From Verrucomicrobiota bacterium (lineage in GTDB: Bacteria; Verrucomicrobiota; Kiritimatiellia; CAIQIC01; JAGNIJ01): DNA of 64,000 nucleotides. Location of the stretch: NCBI GenBank assembly GCA_022710725.1, contig JAKLGK010000011.1:62001-126000 (forward strand), written 5' to 3'. This document shows positions 8,998-17,009 of the stretch, piece by piece. Position 1 is the stretch's first letter; each line of letters opens with the position of its first letter. Position numbers and translations under genes: made by a program. The notes under the pieces were generated by a model. The model ran no database searches and was not told the DNA's origin. It was given only the letters and a program-made list of their open reading frames with translations.

Positions 8998-9029
8998 TGC
9001 CTCCTCGACCCCAAGGCGGAGTTTCCTTG

Positions 9030-9058
9030 TTGCCCTCGGTACAGCCGTCGATCATAAT
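9030..9058 (+). promoter_or_regulatory. Putative promoter of the outer-membrane protein gene at 9104
   Basis: TTGCCC (9030-9035), 17 bases, CATAAT (9053-9058). The leader would be about 40 bases and carries the AAAGGGG ribosome-binding site. Confidence 0.5.
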
Positions 9059-9103
9059 GCAGTCAACCGGGGCGTAACTCCCGGCACGAAAGGGGAACAC
9101 GAC

Positions 9104-9865
9104 ATGACGGGTAGAATGGGACTGACTGCAGCGGCTGTTCTGTGTGTCTTCGCTGTCGCGGCGAGCGCCGAGTGGGAGCGGACCATCTTCGCGTGGGATA
9201 CGCGCCTCCCGGCCCAGGGCAAGTTCCAGGCGTCCCTGTGGGGCGACTACTACGCATACGAAGTCGGCGATGCGGACGCCACCACGCTGGACGGGGTGCT
9301 GTACCTGACCTACGGCATCGCGGACAACTGGTCGGCATGTGTGGCACCCTCGTTCACAAGTTGGGACGTGGACGACGGCGACTCCGAGAGCGGGATTTCC
9401 GACACGCTTCTCACGACGACCTACCGCTTCATGGAGGAAAAGGACTCCGGGGCGGACGTGGCCATCCTGGGCCGCGCGAGCCTGCCGACGGGCGATGACG
9501 ACAAGGGCCTCGGCAGCGGCAACGTGGAGCCGGGCTTCCTGGTCCTGGCCGCCAAGACGCTCGGACCGATCGTGGCCGTCGCCAACGCCGGCGCCACCGC
9601 GATCCTCGACGCGGACGACGGCGAGGAGGATTTCATCCTCCGCGGCTGCATCGAGGGCATCTACCCGCTGAACGAGCAGTTGAACATCAATGCCCTCCTG
9701 TCCGCCGAGACCGCCCGGGCGGACGGCGCGGACGACGATGTGGAACTCGGCCTCGGCACTCGCTTCACGCCCGTGGAGCAGTTCTTCGTGCTGGGCGCCG
9801 GCTACGTCTGCCTCACCGACGCGTACGACTGGGGCGCGACGCTGGCCACAGGCTACGAGTTCTAA
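9104..9865 (+). CDS. Putative outer-membrane beta-barrel protein, Phenol_MetA_deg-like
   Basis: A 253-residue protein with a signal peptide (VLCVFAVAASA, cleavage likely after about residue 22) and alternating hydrophobic strands rich in aromatic and acidic residues, ending in aromatic Phe (GYEF), as outer-membrane barrels do. It contains LPTGDDDKGLGSGNVEPGF, close to LPTADEDKGLGSGETDFD in the protein at 57525, so the two are paralogues. Membership in the MetA-pathway transporter-like family is recollection. Lying between deoB and the nucleoside phosphorylases, it may let nucleosides cross the outer membrane; this is inference. The start follows an AAAGGGG site. Confidence 0.6.
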   Translation: MTGRMGLTAAAVLCVFAVAASAEWERTIFAWDTRLPAQGKFQASLWGDYYAYEVGDADATTLDGVLYLTYGIADNWSACVAPSFTSWDVDDGDSESGISDTLLTTTYRFMEEKDSGADVAILGRASLPTGDDDKGLGSGNVEPGFLVLAAKTLGPIVAVANAGATAILDADDGEEDFILRGCIEGIYPLNEQLNINALLSAETARADGADDDVELGLGTRFTPVEQFFVLGAGYVCLTDAYDWGATLATGYEF

Positions 9866-9889
9866 CCGCCGCGCGACCGGCTGATGATG

Positions 9890-9922
9890 AAAGAGCCGCG
9901 GGCTCCGCGCCCGCGGCTCTTT
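9890..9922 (+). terminator. Intrinsic terminator after the outer-membrane protein gene
   Basis: A perfect 14-bp stem, AAAGAGCCGCGGGC (9890-9903) with its complement (9909-9922), and a five-base loop. The stem ends in TTT. Confidence 0.75.
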
Positions 9923-9986
9923 GCGTCCTTACTCGCCCGTGCTCATTCCTTGACTTTACCTTCCCGGATCAACAGGATGCCCCATT

Positions 9987-11294
9987 ATGTTACCCCAATG
10001 GATTATTGAGAAGAAACGCGATGGCCAGGCGCTTTCCGAGGAGGAAATCCGCTGTTTCATCGAGGGCTACACCGTCGGCCGCATCCCGGATTACCAGATG
10101 GCCGCCATGGCCATGGCCATCTACTGCCGGGGCATGACCGCCGCCGAGACCGCGGTGATCACCGATGCCATGATGCGCTCCGGCGATCTCGTGGACACCT
10201 CCTCCATCAAGCGCCCCAAGGTGGACAAGCACTCCACCGGCGGGATCGGCGACAAGGTCTCGCTCATCCTCGCGCCGCTCGTGGCATGCTGCGGCGTCGC
10301 GGTGCCCATGATTAGCGGGCGCGGCCTCGGCATCACGGGCGGGACGCTGGACAAGATGGAATCCATCCCCGGCTACCGCACGGACTTGAGCGTGAAGGAG
10401 TTCGTCAGGGTCATCCAGCGGTGCGGCTGCTCGATCATCGGGCAGACCGGCCGGCTGGCCCCCGCGGACAAGAAACTATACGCCCTGCGCGACGTGACCG
10501 GCACCGTGCCGTCCATCCCCCTGATCACCGCCAGCATCATGTCCAAGAAGCTCGCCGAGGGCATCGACGCGCTGGTGCTGGACGTGAAGTGGGGCAAGGG
10601 CGCGTTCATGCGCACGATCGAGGACGCCCGCGCCCTGGCGCGGAGCATGGTGAATGTCGGCACGCACATGGGCAAGGGCATGGCGGCGCTGATCACGGAC
10701 ATGAACCGCCCGCTCGGCCGTTGCGCCGGCAACGCGCTGGAGGTTATCGAGTCCGTCCAGACCCTCAAGAACGAAGGCCCGGCGGACCTGGTTGAAGTGA
10801 CCCTCGCCCTTTCCGCGCGCATGCTCCTGCTCGCAAAGAAGGCAAAGAATGAAAAAGATGCGCGGGCCCAATTGAAGAAGCACCTGGCCTCCGGCAAGGC
10901 CTACGAGGTGTTCCAGGAGATGGTGCGCTTGCAGGGCGGCGATGCCGGCTCGCTTGAAAAGCTGCACCAGATTCATGCCGCCAGCCTGCAGGAGCCGATG
11001 CCGGCGACGGCGGCGGGAACCATCGCGGCCGTGGACGCGGAACGCGTCGGCAAGGCCTGCGTCATCCTCGGCGCGGGCCGGACGAAGACCGACGACAAGG
11101 TAGACTTCGCCGTGGGCGTCTCCGGCCTGATGCAGGTCGGCGAGAAGGTGACCAAGGGCCAGCCGCTCGTGGTCATCCACGCCAACGACGAGAACCGGCT
11201 GGAGGAGGCGCGCAAGCTGCTCGACGGCGCGTTCACGATCCGCAAGGGCGCGGTCAAAGAGCCGCCGCTGGTGTACGAAACAATCCTGAAATAA
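9987..11294 (+). CDS. Pyrimidine-nucleoside (thymidine) phosphorylase
   Basis: A 435-residue nucleoside phosphorylase-II enzyme. It splits thymidine or deoxyuridine (and uridine if it is the Pdp subtype) with phosphate into base and (deoxy)ribose-1-phosphate. Signatures are MAIYCRGMTAAET, the phosphate-binding KHSTGGIGDKVSLILAPL, SGRGLGITGGTLDKMESIPG, and GKGAFMRTIEDARALA. A -35-like TTGACT (9950-9955) lies upstream, but the matching -10 is weak. It heads a four-gene nucleoside operon with the PNP, uridine phosphorylase and cytidine deaminase genes. Confidence 0.92.
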   Translation: MLPQWIIEKKRDGQALSEEEIRCFIEGYTVGRIPDYQMAAMAMAIYCRGMTAAETAVITDAMMRSGDLVDTSSIKRPKVDKHSTGGIGDKVSLILAPLVACCGVAVPMISGRGLGITGGTLDKMESIPGYRTDLSVKEFVRVIQRCGCSIIGQTGRLAPADKKLYALRDVTGTVPSIPLITASIMSKKLAEGIDALVLDVKWGKGAFMRTIEDARALARSMVNVGTHMGKGMAALITDMNRPLGRCAGNALEVIESVQTLKNEGPADLVEVTLALSARMLLLAKKAKNEKDARAQLKKHLASGKAYEVFQEMVRLQGGDAGSLEKLHQIHAASLQEPMPATAAGTIAAVDAERVGKACVILGAGRTKTDDKVDFAVGVSGLMQVGEKVTKGQPLVVIHANDENRLEEARKLLDGAFTIRKGAVKEPPLVYETILK

Positions 11295-11301
11295 CGAAAA
11301 G

Positions 11302-11367
11302 GAACAGAAGGCGCCAAGCTCGCAAAGGTGATGGACACGAACTTGGCGATCTTTGCGCCTCCTGTTC
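11302..11367. repeat. Imperfect 26-bp inverted repeat (GCGCCAAG/GCAAAG type)
   Basis: The arms at 11302-11327 and 11342-11367 match at 22 of 26 positions when one is reverse-complemented. They consist of purine-rich units (GAACAGAAGGCGCCAAG and CTCGCAAAG). The repeat fills the gap between the pyrimidine- and purine-nucleoside phosphorylase genes. Confidence 0.7.
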
Positions 11368-11386
11368 AATGATCGGGGGATCCGTT

Positions 11387-12217
11387 ATGGACCAAAAGAG
11401 GCTGGATAAAGCCCTGGCATTCGTGAAGTCGCAATGGCCCGCGGCGAAGCCGAAGGTTGGACTGATCTGCGGCTCCGGCTGGAGCGACGTGGTGGCGGCG
11501 TTCAAGGAGAAGGCCTCCCTGTCGTACGGAAACATCCCCGGCATGGGCTCGCCGGGCGTCGTCGGACACGCGGGCAAGCTGGCGTGGGCCGGGCTCTCGG
11601 GCATCGAGACCTTCGTGTTCCAGGGCCGGCGGCATTGGTACGAGGGCGAGGGCTGGACGCCCGTCGCGCTACCGGTTTACCTGCTGAAGCAGCTCGGCGC
11701 GAAAGCCGTGGTCCTGACCAACGCCGCGGGCGGGGTCCGGGCCGACCTGACGCCCGGCACGCTGATGATCATCGAGGACCACGTCAACCTGATGAACGCC
11801 AACCCCCTGCTCGGCCCGCACAACCCGGCTTGGGGCCCGCGCTTCCCGGACCAGTCCACGGTGTACAACAAGGAACTCCGCGAGGCGCTGGAGCGCGCGG
11901 GGAAGGCCGTCGGCCAGAAGCTCGCCAAGGGCGTCTACCTCGCCGGTTCCGGCCCGCTCTACGAGACCCCGGCGGAGATCCGGGCCTGGCGCGCGCTGGG
12001 CGCGGACGCGGTCGGCATGTCCACCGTGCCGGAGGCCCAACTCGCCAACGCGGCCGGCATGAAGGTGCTCGGCCTTTCGTGCATCACGAACCTCGCCGCC
12101 GGCGTCAGCAAGAACCCGCTGACCCACGAGGAGGTTACGGCCACCACGAAGGCCGCCATGGCGGGGATGAAGACGCTGATCGTGCAACTGTGGAAGGAAC
12201 TCGCAACGGCTGTTTAG
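11387..12217 (+). CDS. Purine-nucleoside phosphorylase (trimeric type)
   Basis: A 276-residue phosphorylase releasing hypoxanthine or guanine from (deoxy)inosine and (deoxy)guanosine as (deoxy)ribose-1-phosphate. Signatures: LICGSGWSDV, GVVGHAGKLAWAG, FQGRRHWYEGEGW, VVLTNAAGGVRADLTPG, AVGMSTVPEA and LSCITNLAAGVS, whose Asn is associated with 6-oxopurine specificity. The phosphate loop reads GSGWS rather than the more common GSGLG. The start at 11387 has a GGGGGA ribosome-binding site; an ATG 18 bases upstream lacks one. Confidence 0.92.
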   Translation: MDQKRLDKALAFVKSQWPAAKPKVGLICGSGWSDVVAAFKEKASLSYGNIPGMGSPGVVGHAGKLAWAGLSGIETFVFQGRRHWYEGEGWTPVALPVYLLKQLGAKAVVLTNAAGGVRADLTPGTLMIIEDHVNLMNANPLLGPHNPAWGPRFPDQSTVYNKELREALERAGKAVGQKLAKGVYLAGSGPLYETPAEIRAWRALGADAVGMSTVPEAQLANAAGMKVLGLSCITNLAAGVSKNPLTHEEVTATTKAAMAGMKTLIVQLWKELATAV

Positions 12218-12230
12218 CCGGGAGAAAGCC

Positions 12231-12995
12231 ATGAGCGACATCAACAAGGACGTCCAGTACCACATCAACATGAAGCCCGGCGACATCGGGCGCTACGTCC
12301 TGCTGCCCGGCGACCCGGGCCGCGTGCCGAAGATCGCCTCGTTCTTCGACGACGCGAAGGAAGTCACCTTCAACCGCGAGTACCGCACGTACACCGGCAC
12401 GGTCGCCGGGATCAAGGTCTCGTGCACGTCCACGGGCATCGGCTGCCCCTCGACCGCGATCGCCATCGAGGAGCTGGTCAAGATCGGCGCGGACACGTTC
12501 ATCCGCATCGGCACCGCCGGCGCCCTGCAGCCGGAGATCAAGCTGGGCGACCTGTGCATCACCACGGCCTCCGTGCGCGAGGAAGGCACGACGCGCCAGT
12601 ATGTGCCGTTGAGCTATCCCGCCGTGGCGAACCTCGACGTCACCGTCGCCCTGCGCGAGGCGGCGAAGAAGCTCGGGTTCCGCCACCACTGCGGCATCGG
12701 GCACTGCAAGGACGCGTTCTTCATCGAGGGCGACGAGGGCCTGCCGCTCGCGGCCGAGAACAAGAACAAGTGGGACGCCTGGTACAAGTCCAACGTGCTG
12801 TCCACCTCGATGGAGGCCGCCGCGCTCTTCGTCGTGTCCTCCATCCGCCGCGTGCGCGCGGGCGAGGTCCTGGCGATCATCGGGCTGACCTACGAAGACA
12901 AGCCCATCGTCGCCAAGGTCGGCATCGAGGACGCGATCAAGACGGCGATCGAGGCCGTGCAGATCCTGGCCCGGCAGGACGGGGTCGCGAAGTGA
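12231..12995 (+). CDS. udp: Uridine phosphorylase
   Basis: A 254-residue nucleoside phosphorylase-I enzyme. It shows YVLLPGDPGRVPKIA at the N-terminus, STGIGCPSTAIAIEEL, FIRIGTAGALQPEIKLGDL and the active-site region STSMEAAALFVV. Phosphorolysis of uridine gives uracil and ribose-1-phosphate, which DeoB converts to ribose-5-phosphate. It has a GGGAGAAAG ribosome-binding site 13 bases after the PNP stop and overlaps the cytidine deaminase start. Confidence 0.9.
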   Translation: MSDINKDVQYHINMKPGDIGRYVLLPGDPGRVPKIASFFDDAKEVTFNREYRTYTGTVAGIKVSCTSTGIGCPSTAIAIEELVKIGADTFIRIGTAGALQPEIKLGDLCITTASVREEGTTRQYVPLSYPAVANLDVTVALREAAKKLGFRHHCGIGHCKDAFFIEGDEGLPLAAENKNKWDAWYKSNVLSTSMEAAALFVVSSIRRVRAGEVLAIIGLTYEDKPIVAKVGIEDAIKTAIEAVQILARQDGVAK

Positions 12996-13435
12996 AGCCG
13001 TGCTCGCTGGCGCAGCTTCCCGAGCCGGAGCGGCGGCTGGTCCTCGAGGCCGTCGCCGCGCGCCGGAAGGCGTACGCCCCCTACTCCCATTACAAGGTCG
13101 GCGCGGCGCTGCTGGACGAGAAGGGCGCGATGCATTCCAGCTGCAACGTCGAGGGCGCGGACTACACGCTGACCACGCACGCGGAGATGGGCGCGATCAA
13201 CGCGATGGTGCGCTCCGGGGTGCTCCGCCTGAAGATGATGGCCGTCGCGGTCCAGAGCGGGATCGGCTGGGGCATGCCGTGCGGGCTGTGCCGCCAGAAG
13301 ATCCGCGAGTTCGCCGCCGGGACGGACGTCCCGGTGCTGGGGATCAAGCTGGACGAGAAAGAGGAGATCTTCGAGATCTGGGCCTCCTCCTTGGAGGAAC
13401 TGCTGCCGTACTCGTTCGGGCCGGAGCACCTGTAA
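12992..13435 (+). CDS. cdd: Cytidine deaminase
   Basis: A 147-residue zinc enzyme turning (deoxy)cytidine into (deoxy)uridine, the substrate for the upstream phosphorylases. YAPYSHYKVGAALLDEKG and SSCNVEGADYTLTTHAE match the family; zinc ligands are His63, Cys97 and Cys100 (PCGLC), with catalytic Glu65. The length is that of the tetrameric class, but that class normally uses Cys where His63 stands, as in the larger dimeric enzymes. The GTG start overlaps the uridine phosphorylase stop (GTGA). Confidence 0.9.
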   Translation: MKPCSLAQLPEPERRLVLEAVAARRKAYAPYSHYKVGAALLDEKGAMHSSCNVEGADYTLTTHAEMGAINAMVRSGVLRLKMMAVAVQSGIGWGMPCGLCRQKIREFAAGTDVPVLGIKLDEKEEIFEIWASSLEELLPYSFGPEHL

Positions 13436-13457
13436 TCGCCGGCCAGGCCACATCGGG

Positions 13458-14900
13458 CTACAGAATTTCCACGCCGATATCGTTCTTCGCCGCCTGCGTC
13501 ACCGGCTCCGCCGCGACCTGCTTGTAGGTCGGCAGCACCCGGTAATAAACCTGGAGCGACAGCGCCGCGAGGGTCGTGCTGTAAACCGGGCCCAGGTGCG
13601 CCTCGCTGCCCGCGCCGCCGCGCACGCCGGCCGGCGAGGTCCAACTCCCGTCCTCGTTCTGGTGCCGCACCAGAGTCTTCGAGAACTGTCCGTTCCACCG
13701 CGACCAGGCCATCCCGCCCTCGTGGAAATGGGTTTGCGTCAGGTAGTACCAGGCGTACATCGGCCACTCGCCCGGTTTCTCCCAGTCACATGCCGCCTGC
13801 CCCATCGCGCGGAAAGCGGAGTCCACGGCCCCGGATCGGCCGCGGCCCAGTAGTTGCAGGCACAACGACGCGATCGCGGTGATCGAGTCGGTCTTGTGCG
13901 ATGTACGGTCCGTGTAATAGAACCGTCCGGTCTCGGGATCGCGAACAGCCAGCAGGTCTGCGGAGGCGCGTTCGAGAGCCTCCGCCAGGCCCGGTGTTTC
14001 CGCCCCCGCAATCCGGGCGGCTTTCAGCGCCTGAATCTGCCAGCCGGCGACCGACGTGTCGCGCCGTCCGGCTTTCGCGTAGCGGTAGTCCCAACCGCCG
14101 CCTGGCTGCTGGCCCGTGACGATCACCCCGACGGCCTTTTCCATCACCGGGCGCAGTTGGGGGACGCGCATCATGCCGTAGGCCTCGCTGACCGCGTAGG
14201 TCGCGATGGCATGCACGTAGGGCGCGGCCTGTCCGTCGGTGCTGTGGAATTGCCCGGCCTCGTTCTGCTGGGTCATCAGGAAGCGCACCGCCCTTCCGAC
14301 CGTCTCCCCGTAGGCGTCCGAGGATAGCGTCTCACCGTGGGCGAGGAACGTCAGCAGGCCCAGGCCGGTCATCGCGGGCTTGTTCGGCCCCCAGGAGCCG
14401 TCGGGGGCCTGGTTCTTTTTCAGCCACTCCAGCGCCTTCACCACGGAGGGTTCCGAATAACCGCCGCCGGCGTAGCTGGCGATGCCGTTCATCCGGCCCG
14501 CGGTCGTACGCTGAATGTATCCCACAGGAAGGATCGCGGAACTCCGCACGTCATCCAGTATCGGCGGACCCGCCAGTTCCTGTGGCCCGCGGGCCATCCA
14601 ATCGTCGGCCTTGAAATCCGGCGGCGGCTCGGAAGACGGCACATCCGGCTGCACCGGCATGTCCACGGGCGTCGGCGGCAGGTCATCCCAAGGCTTATTA
14701 TCGGGTGGGTCGAAAGCGTCCGGGGGCGGCGGGACGACCGGCAGGTAAGTGATGGTAAATTCCTCGATCTTGCGTGGCGGCTCGCCCACGACCAGCTTGA
14801 ACAGCAGGAAAACGACCAGCAAGTGTAACAGGATGGACCCCGTCGGGCCCCAGACATGGCTGATGATTCTGCGAACGAGTTGCCGGGTTCGATGGTTCAT
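13458..14900 (-). CDS. Prenyltransferase/squalene-oxidase-repeat protein, membrane anchored
   Basis: A 480-residue protein. One membrane helix (about residues 18-36, GSILLHLLVVFLLFKLVVGE) is followed by a TonB-like proline-rich linker (PPPPDAFDPPDN, LPPTPVDMPVQP) and then alpha-toroid repeats with the QxxDGSWG pattern (ALEWLKKNQAPDGSWGPN, GQQPGGGWDYRY, RHQNEDGSWTS). Such anchored repeat proteins are frequent in the PVC group; their substrate is unknown. The start at 14900 has GGAGG six bases upstream; a longer frame is less likely. It converges with the cytidine deaminase gene. Confidence 0.75.
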   Translation of the reverse strand: MNHRTRQLVRRIISHVWGPTGSILLHLLVVFLLFKLVVGEPPRKIEEFTITYLPVVPPPPDAFDPPDNKPWDDLPPTPVDMPVQPDVPSSEPPPDFKADDWMARGPQELAGPPILDDVRSSAILPVGYIQRTTAGRMNGIASYAGGGYSEPSVVKALEWLKKNQAPDGSWGPNKPAMTGLGLLTFLAHGETLSSDAYGETVGRAVRFLMTQQNEAGQFHSTDGQAAPYVHAIATYAVSEAYGMMRVPQLRPVMEKAVGVIVTGQQPGGGWDYRYAKAGRRDTSVAGWQIQALKAARIAGAETPGLAEALERASADLLAVRDPETGRFYYTDRTSHKTDSITAIASLCLQLLGRGRSGAVDSAFRAMGQAACDWEKPGEWPMYAWYYLTQTHFHEGGMAWSRWNGQFSKTLVRHQNEDGSWTSPAGVRGGAGSEAHLGPVYSTTLAALSLQVYYRVLPTYKQVAAEPVTQAAKNDIGVEIL

Positions 14901-14956
14901 GGCATCCTCCGCTGCTCCTTGATACGAGCGGCGGACGCGGTCGGATGACAAGGATT

Positions 14957-15007
14957 GGAGCCGGGACGCCCCCGTCCCGCAACGCGCCGCGAGGGCGCGG
15001 CGGCTCC
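14957..15007. repeat. Cloverleaf-like intergenic repeat (GGAGCCG ends)
   Basis: Outer stem GGAGCCG/CGGCTCC (14957-14963 with 15001-15007) encloses two small hairpins, GGGACG/CGTCCC (14963-14968 with 14973-14978) and CGCGCC/GGCGCG (14983-14988 with 14994-14999). Same architecture as the elements at 17530 and 58264. Confidence 0.6.
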
Positions 15008-15015
15008 ATCCGACA

Positions 15016-15663
15016 CTACTTCACGGTCGCGAGCCGCTTCTTGATGAACGCCCTGACCGCGGGCAGCTTGGCGTTGACGTATTGCCGGATTTTCGCGGAC
15101 GGGCGGATCCGGTTGAAGGCGAACAGGCACGAGGGCTGGAGCGCGACCGGGGGCAACCCCTCCTCCGCCGCCATCCGGGGCACGTCCGCGTCCGTCGCCT
15201 CGTACAGCGGGTGGGCGTACCGGATTTCGAACGAGCGGGCCAGGCGCCCGGCGGGCGTCATGTATTCGTCCGTCTGTTCCGGGTAGTAGATCTGTTCGCG
15301 CCGGAACCCGTCCGCCAATTCACGGAGCCCGCGTTCGCGGCACAGCAGGATGGCCTCCGCCAGCATCGCCAGCTTGCAGCCGCAGCAGACCAGCGTGCCG
15401 TATGTCTTGATGTCGGATTCCAGATGCTGGATGGCCAGCCGGTGGAACAGGTCCTTGACGTCGCGCTGCTCCCACGCGACCAGGCCACGGAACCTCTTCT
15501 GGAGCAGGCCCGCGCGGTGTTGCGCGTGCTCCATCATGCTCTCGGCGCCGTTATAGCAGGTCAGCAGCGCCACGGGCCGCCCCCGGCGCAGGTAGTGGAT
15601 CGCGACGGCCATGCTGTCCGCGCCGCCGGAAAAGAGAATGGCTGCGCCGGGTCGTTTCTTCAT
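15016..15663 (-). CDS. PP-loop ATP-pyrophosphatase family protein
   Basis: A 215-residue adenine-nucleotide alpha-hydrolase fold with the PP-loop ILFSGGADSMAVA near the N-terminus. Relatives (QueC, TtcA, ThiI) activate a carbonyl or tRNA base through adenylation. CCGCKLAMLAEAILL in the middle could bind an iron-sulfur cluster or zinc or carry a persulfide. The substrate is not recognisable. The start at 15663 gives the usual short N-terminus before the PP-loop. The gene lies downstream of the amidohydrolase, separated by a repeat at 15701-15758. Confidence 0.7.
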   Translation of the reverse strand: MKKRPGAAILFSGGADSMAVAIHYLRRGRPVALLTCYNGAESMMEHAQHRAGLLQKRFRGLVAWEQRDVKDLFHRLAIQHLESDIKTYGTLVCCGCKLAMLAEAILLCRERGLRELADGFRREQIYYPEQTDEYMTPAGRLARSFEIRYAHPLYEATDADVPRMAAEEGLPPVALQPSCLFAFNRIRPSAKIRQYVNAKLPAVRAFIKKRLATVK

Positions 15664-15700
15664 GCCGTCTCCATGCCGATACAAGCCGCACGAAACGGTC

Positions 15701-15758
15701 TCGCAGGAGCTCGACCCTCCAAGGGTTTGACTACGCCGTGGAGGGCGGAGCTCCGCGA
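15701..15758. repeat. Intergenic inverted repeat (GGAGCTC/GGAGGGCG type)
   Basis: The arms 15701-15720 and 15740-15758 pair with one bulge and two mismatches (TCGC-GGAGCTC ... CCCTCC). It lies directly upstream of the PP-loop gene. Confidence 0.6.
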
Positions 15759-15765
15759 CGCCGCG

Positions 15766-16980
15766 TCAGGCAGGCAAGTTCTTGAGGTCCACCAGCTTGC
15801 CGTGGCTGATCACGTGCAGCGGCTCGCGGTGATACCATAGGGCCTCGTATACGGTCGGGGCGTCGAGCACGACGAGGTGCGCGGGGGCGCCTTCCTTGAC
15901 CGCGAAGTTCTTCACGTTGATCGCCTTCGCCGGCGCCGTGGTGATCATGTCGTAGATCTTTTCCATCTCCGGGAACGTGGTCATCCAGAGCAGGTGGACG
16001 TTCAGGAACGCGACCTCCAGCATGCTGTTCTGGCCGAACGGGTAATACGCGTCCGCGATGTCGTCCTGGCCGAGGCACACGAGGTTGCCTTCCGCCAGCA
16101 GCTCCTTGACCCGGGCGTGGAGCGGGCCCGTGTGCGGGTCGCTGACGACGCCCATGCCGGCCTTGCGCAGCAGCGCCGCGACCTTGCGGAAGTACGGCTC
16201 GGGATACATGCACATCGCCCGCGCGTGGTGCGCCAGGGAGCGGCCGATCCGCCCGGTCTCAATGGTCTTGAGGGCGAGCATCTCCAGCGTCCGCAGCCCC
16301 GGATCGCCCGCGTCGTCCACGAGCATCGAGAGGTCCGCGTCGTAGGCCTGCGCGATCTTGGCCATCTCGTCCACGTGCTTCTGCGAGTCGGCGTTCGTGT
16401 ACTCGATCCACGGGATGCCGCCGACGACGTCCGCGCCGAGGTCCATCGCCTGCCGGATCAGGTCCGCCGTGCCCGGCTCGCGGACGACGCCGTCCTGCGG
16501 GAACGCGACGACCTGGACGTCCACGATGCCCTTGAACATGTCGCGGGCCTTGATCAGGGACTTCACGCCGATCAGCTTGGCCTTCGAGTCCACGTCCGCG
16601 AACGCGCGGATGTGCGTGTTACCGTTGCGCGCCGCGTGCGCGAGGGCCTTGAGGACGTTCGGGACGATCCACTTCTCGTTGTACTTGTCCTTCACGCGCG
16701 CGGCCAGCTCGATGGCGGTCATGGCGGCGCCCATGCTCTCGCCGTGGTAGGCGGACAGCGCCTTGGTGTCCTGCAACGCCAGCGTGTAGACCTTGCACAG
16801 GTGCAGGTGGGTGTTCACGTACGATTCCGTCACCAGCCGCCCGCCGGCATCGATGACCTTGCCCGCCCGGCCCGCGATCTTCGCGGCGATCTTCGCGATC
16901 ACGCCCTTCTCGATCGCGATGTCCACCAGCCCCTTCTTCCCCCGCAACTGCGCCTTCCGGATGATCAGATCGTACGCCAT
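15766..16980 (-). CDS. Cytosine-deaminase-like amidohydrolase
   Basis: A 404-residue TIM-barrel metal hydrolase. It resembles bacterial cytosine deaminase (CodA): NTHLHLCK with the two N-terminal metal-binding histidines, LVDDAGDPG, a His-rich LAHHARAM, and LGQDDIADAYYPFGQNSMLEVA, parallel to the GHDD...WYPLG block of CodA. It probably deaminates a nucleobase such as cytosine, fitting its neighbours, but other aminopyrimidine or triazine substrates are possible. The start at 16980 has a GGGAGGAAT site. It follows the iron-sulfur subunit gene by 29 bases, so it is probably co-transcribed with the molybdenum hydroxylase. Confidence 0.8.
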   Translation of the reverse strand: MAYDLIIRKAQLRGKKGLVDIAIEKGVIAKIAAKIAGRAGKVIDAGGRLVTESYVNTHLHLCKVYTLALQDTKALSAYHGESMGAAMTAIELAARVKDKYNEKWIVPNVLKALAHAARNGNTHIRAFADVDSKAKLIGVKSLIKARDMFKGIVDVQVVAFPQDGVVREPGTADLIRQAMDLGADVVGGIPWIEYTNADSQKHVDEMAKIAQAYDADLSMLVDDAGDPGLRTLEMLALKTIETGRIGRSLAHHARAMCMYPEPYFRKVAALLRKAGMGVVSDPHTGPLHARVKELLAEGNLVCLGQDDIADAYYPFGQNSMLEVAFLNVHLLWMTTFPEMEKIYDMITTAPAKAINVKNFAVKEGAPAHLVVLDAPTVYEALWYHREPLHVISHGKLVDLKNLPA

Positions 16981-17009
16981 GGTATTCCTCCCTTTTCTTG
17001 TTTCGTTGT

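Noticed and set aside
9890..9922. Terminator-like stem as another mobile repeat
   Set aside because: The stem is a single uninterrupted 14-bp hairpin ending in TTT directly after a gene, which fits an intrinsic terminator and lacks the two-hairpin form of the repeats.
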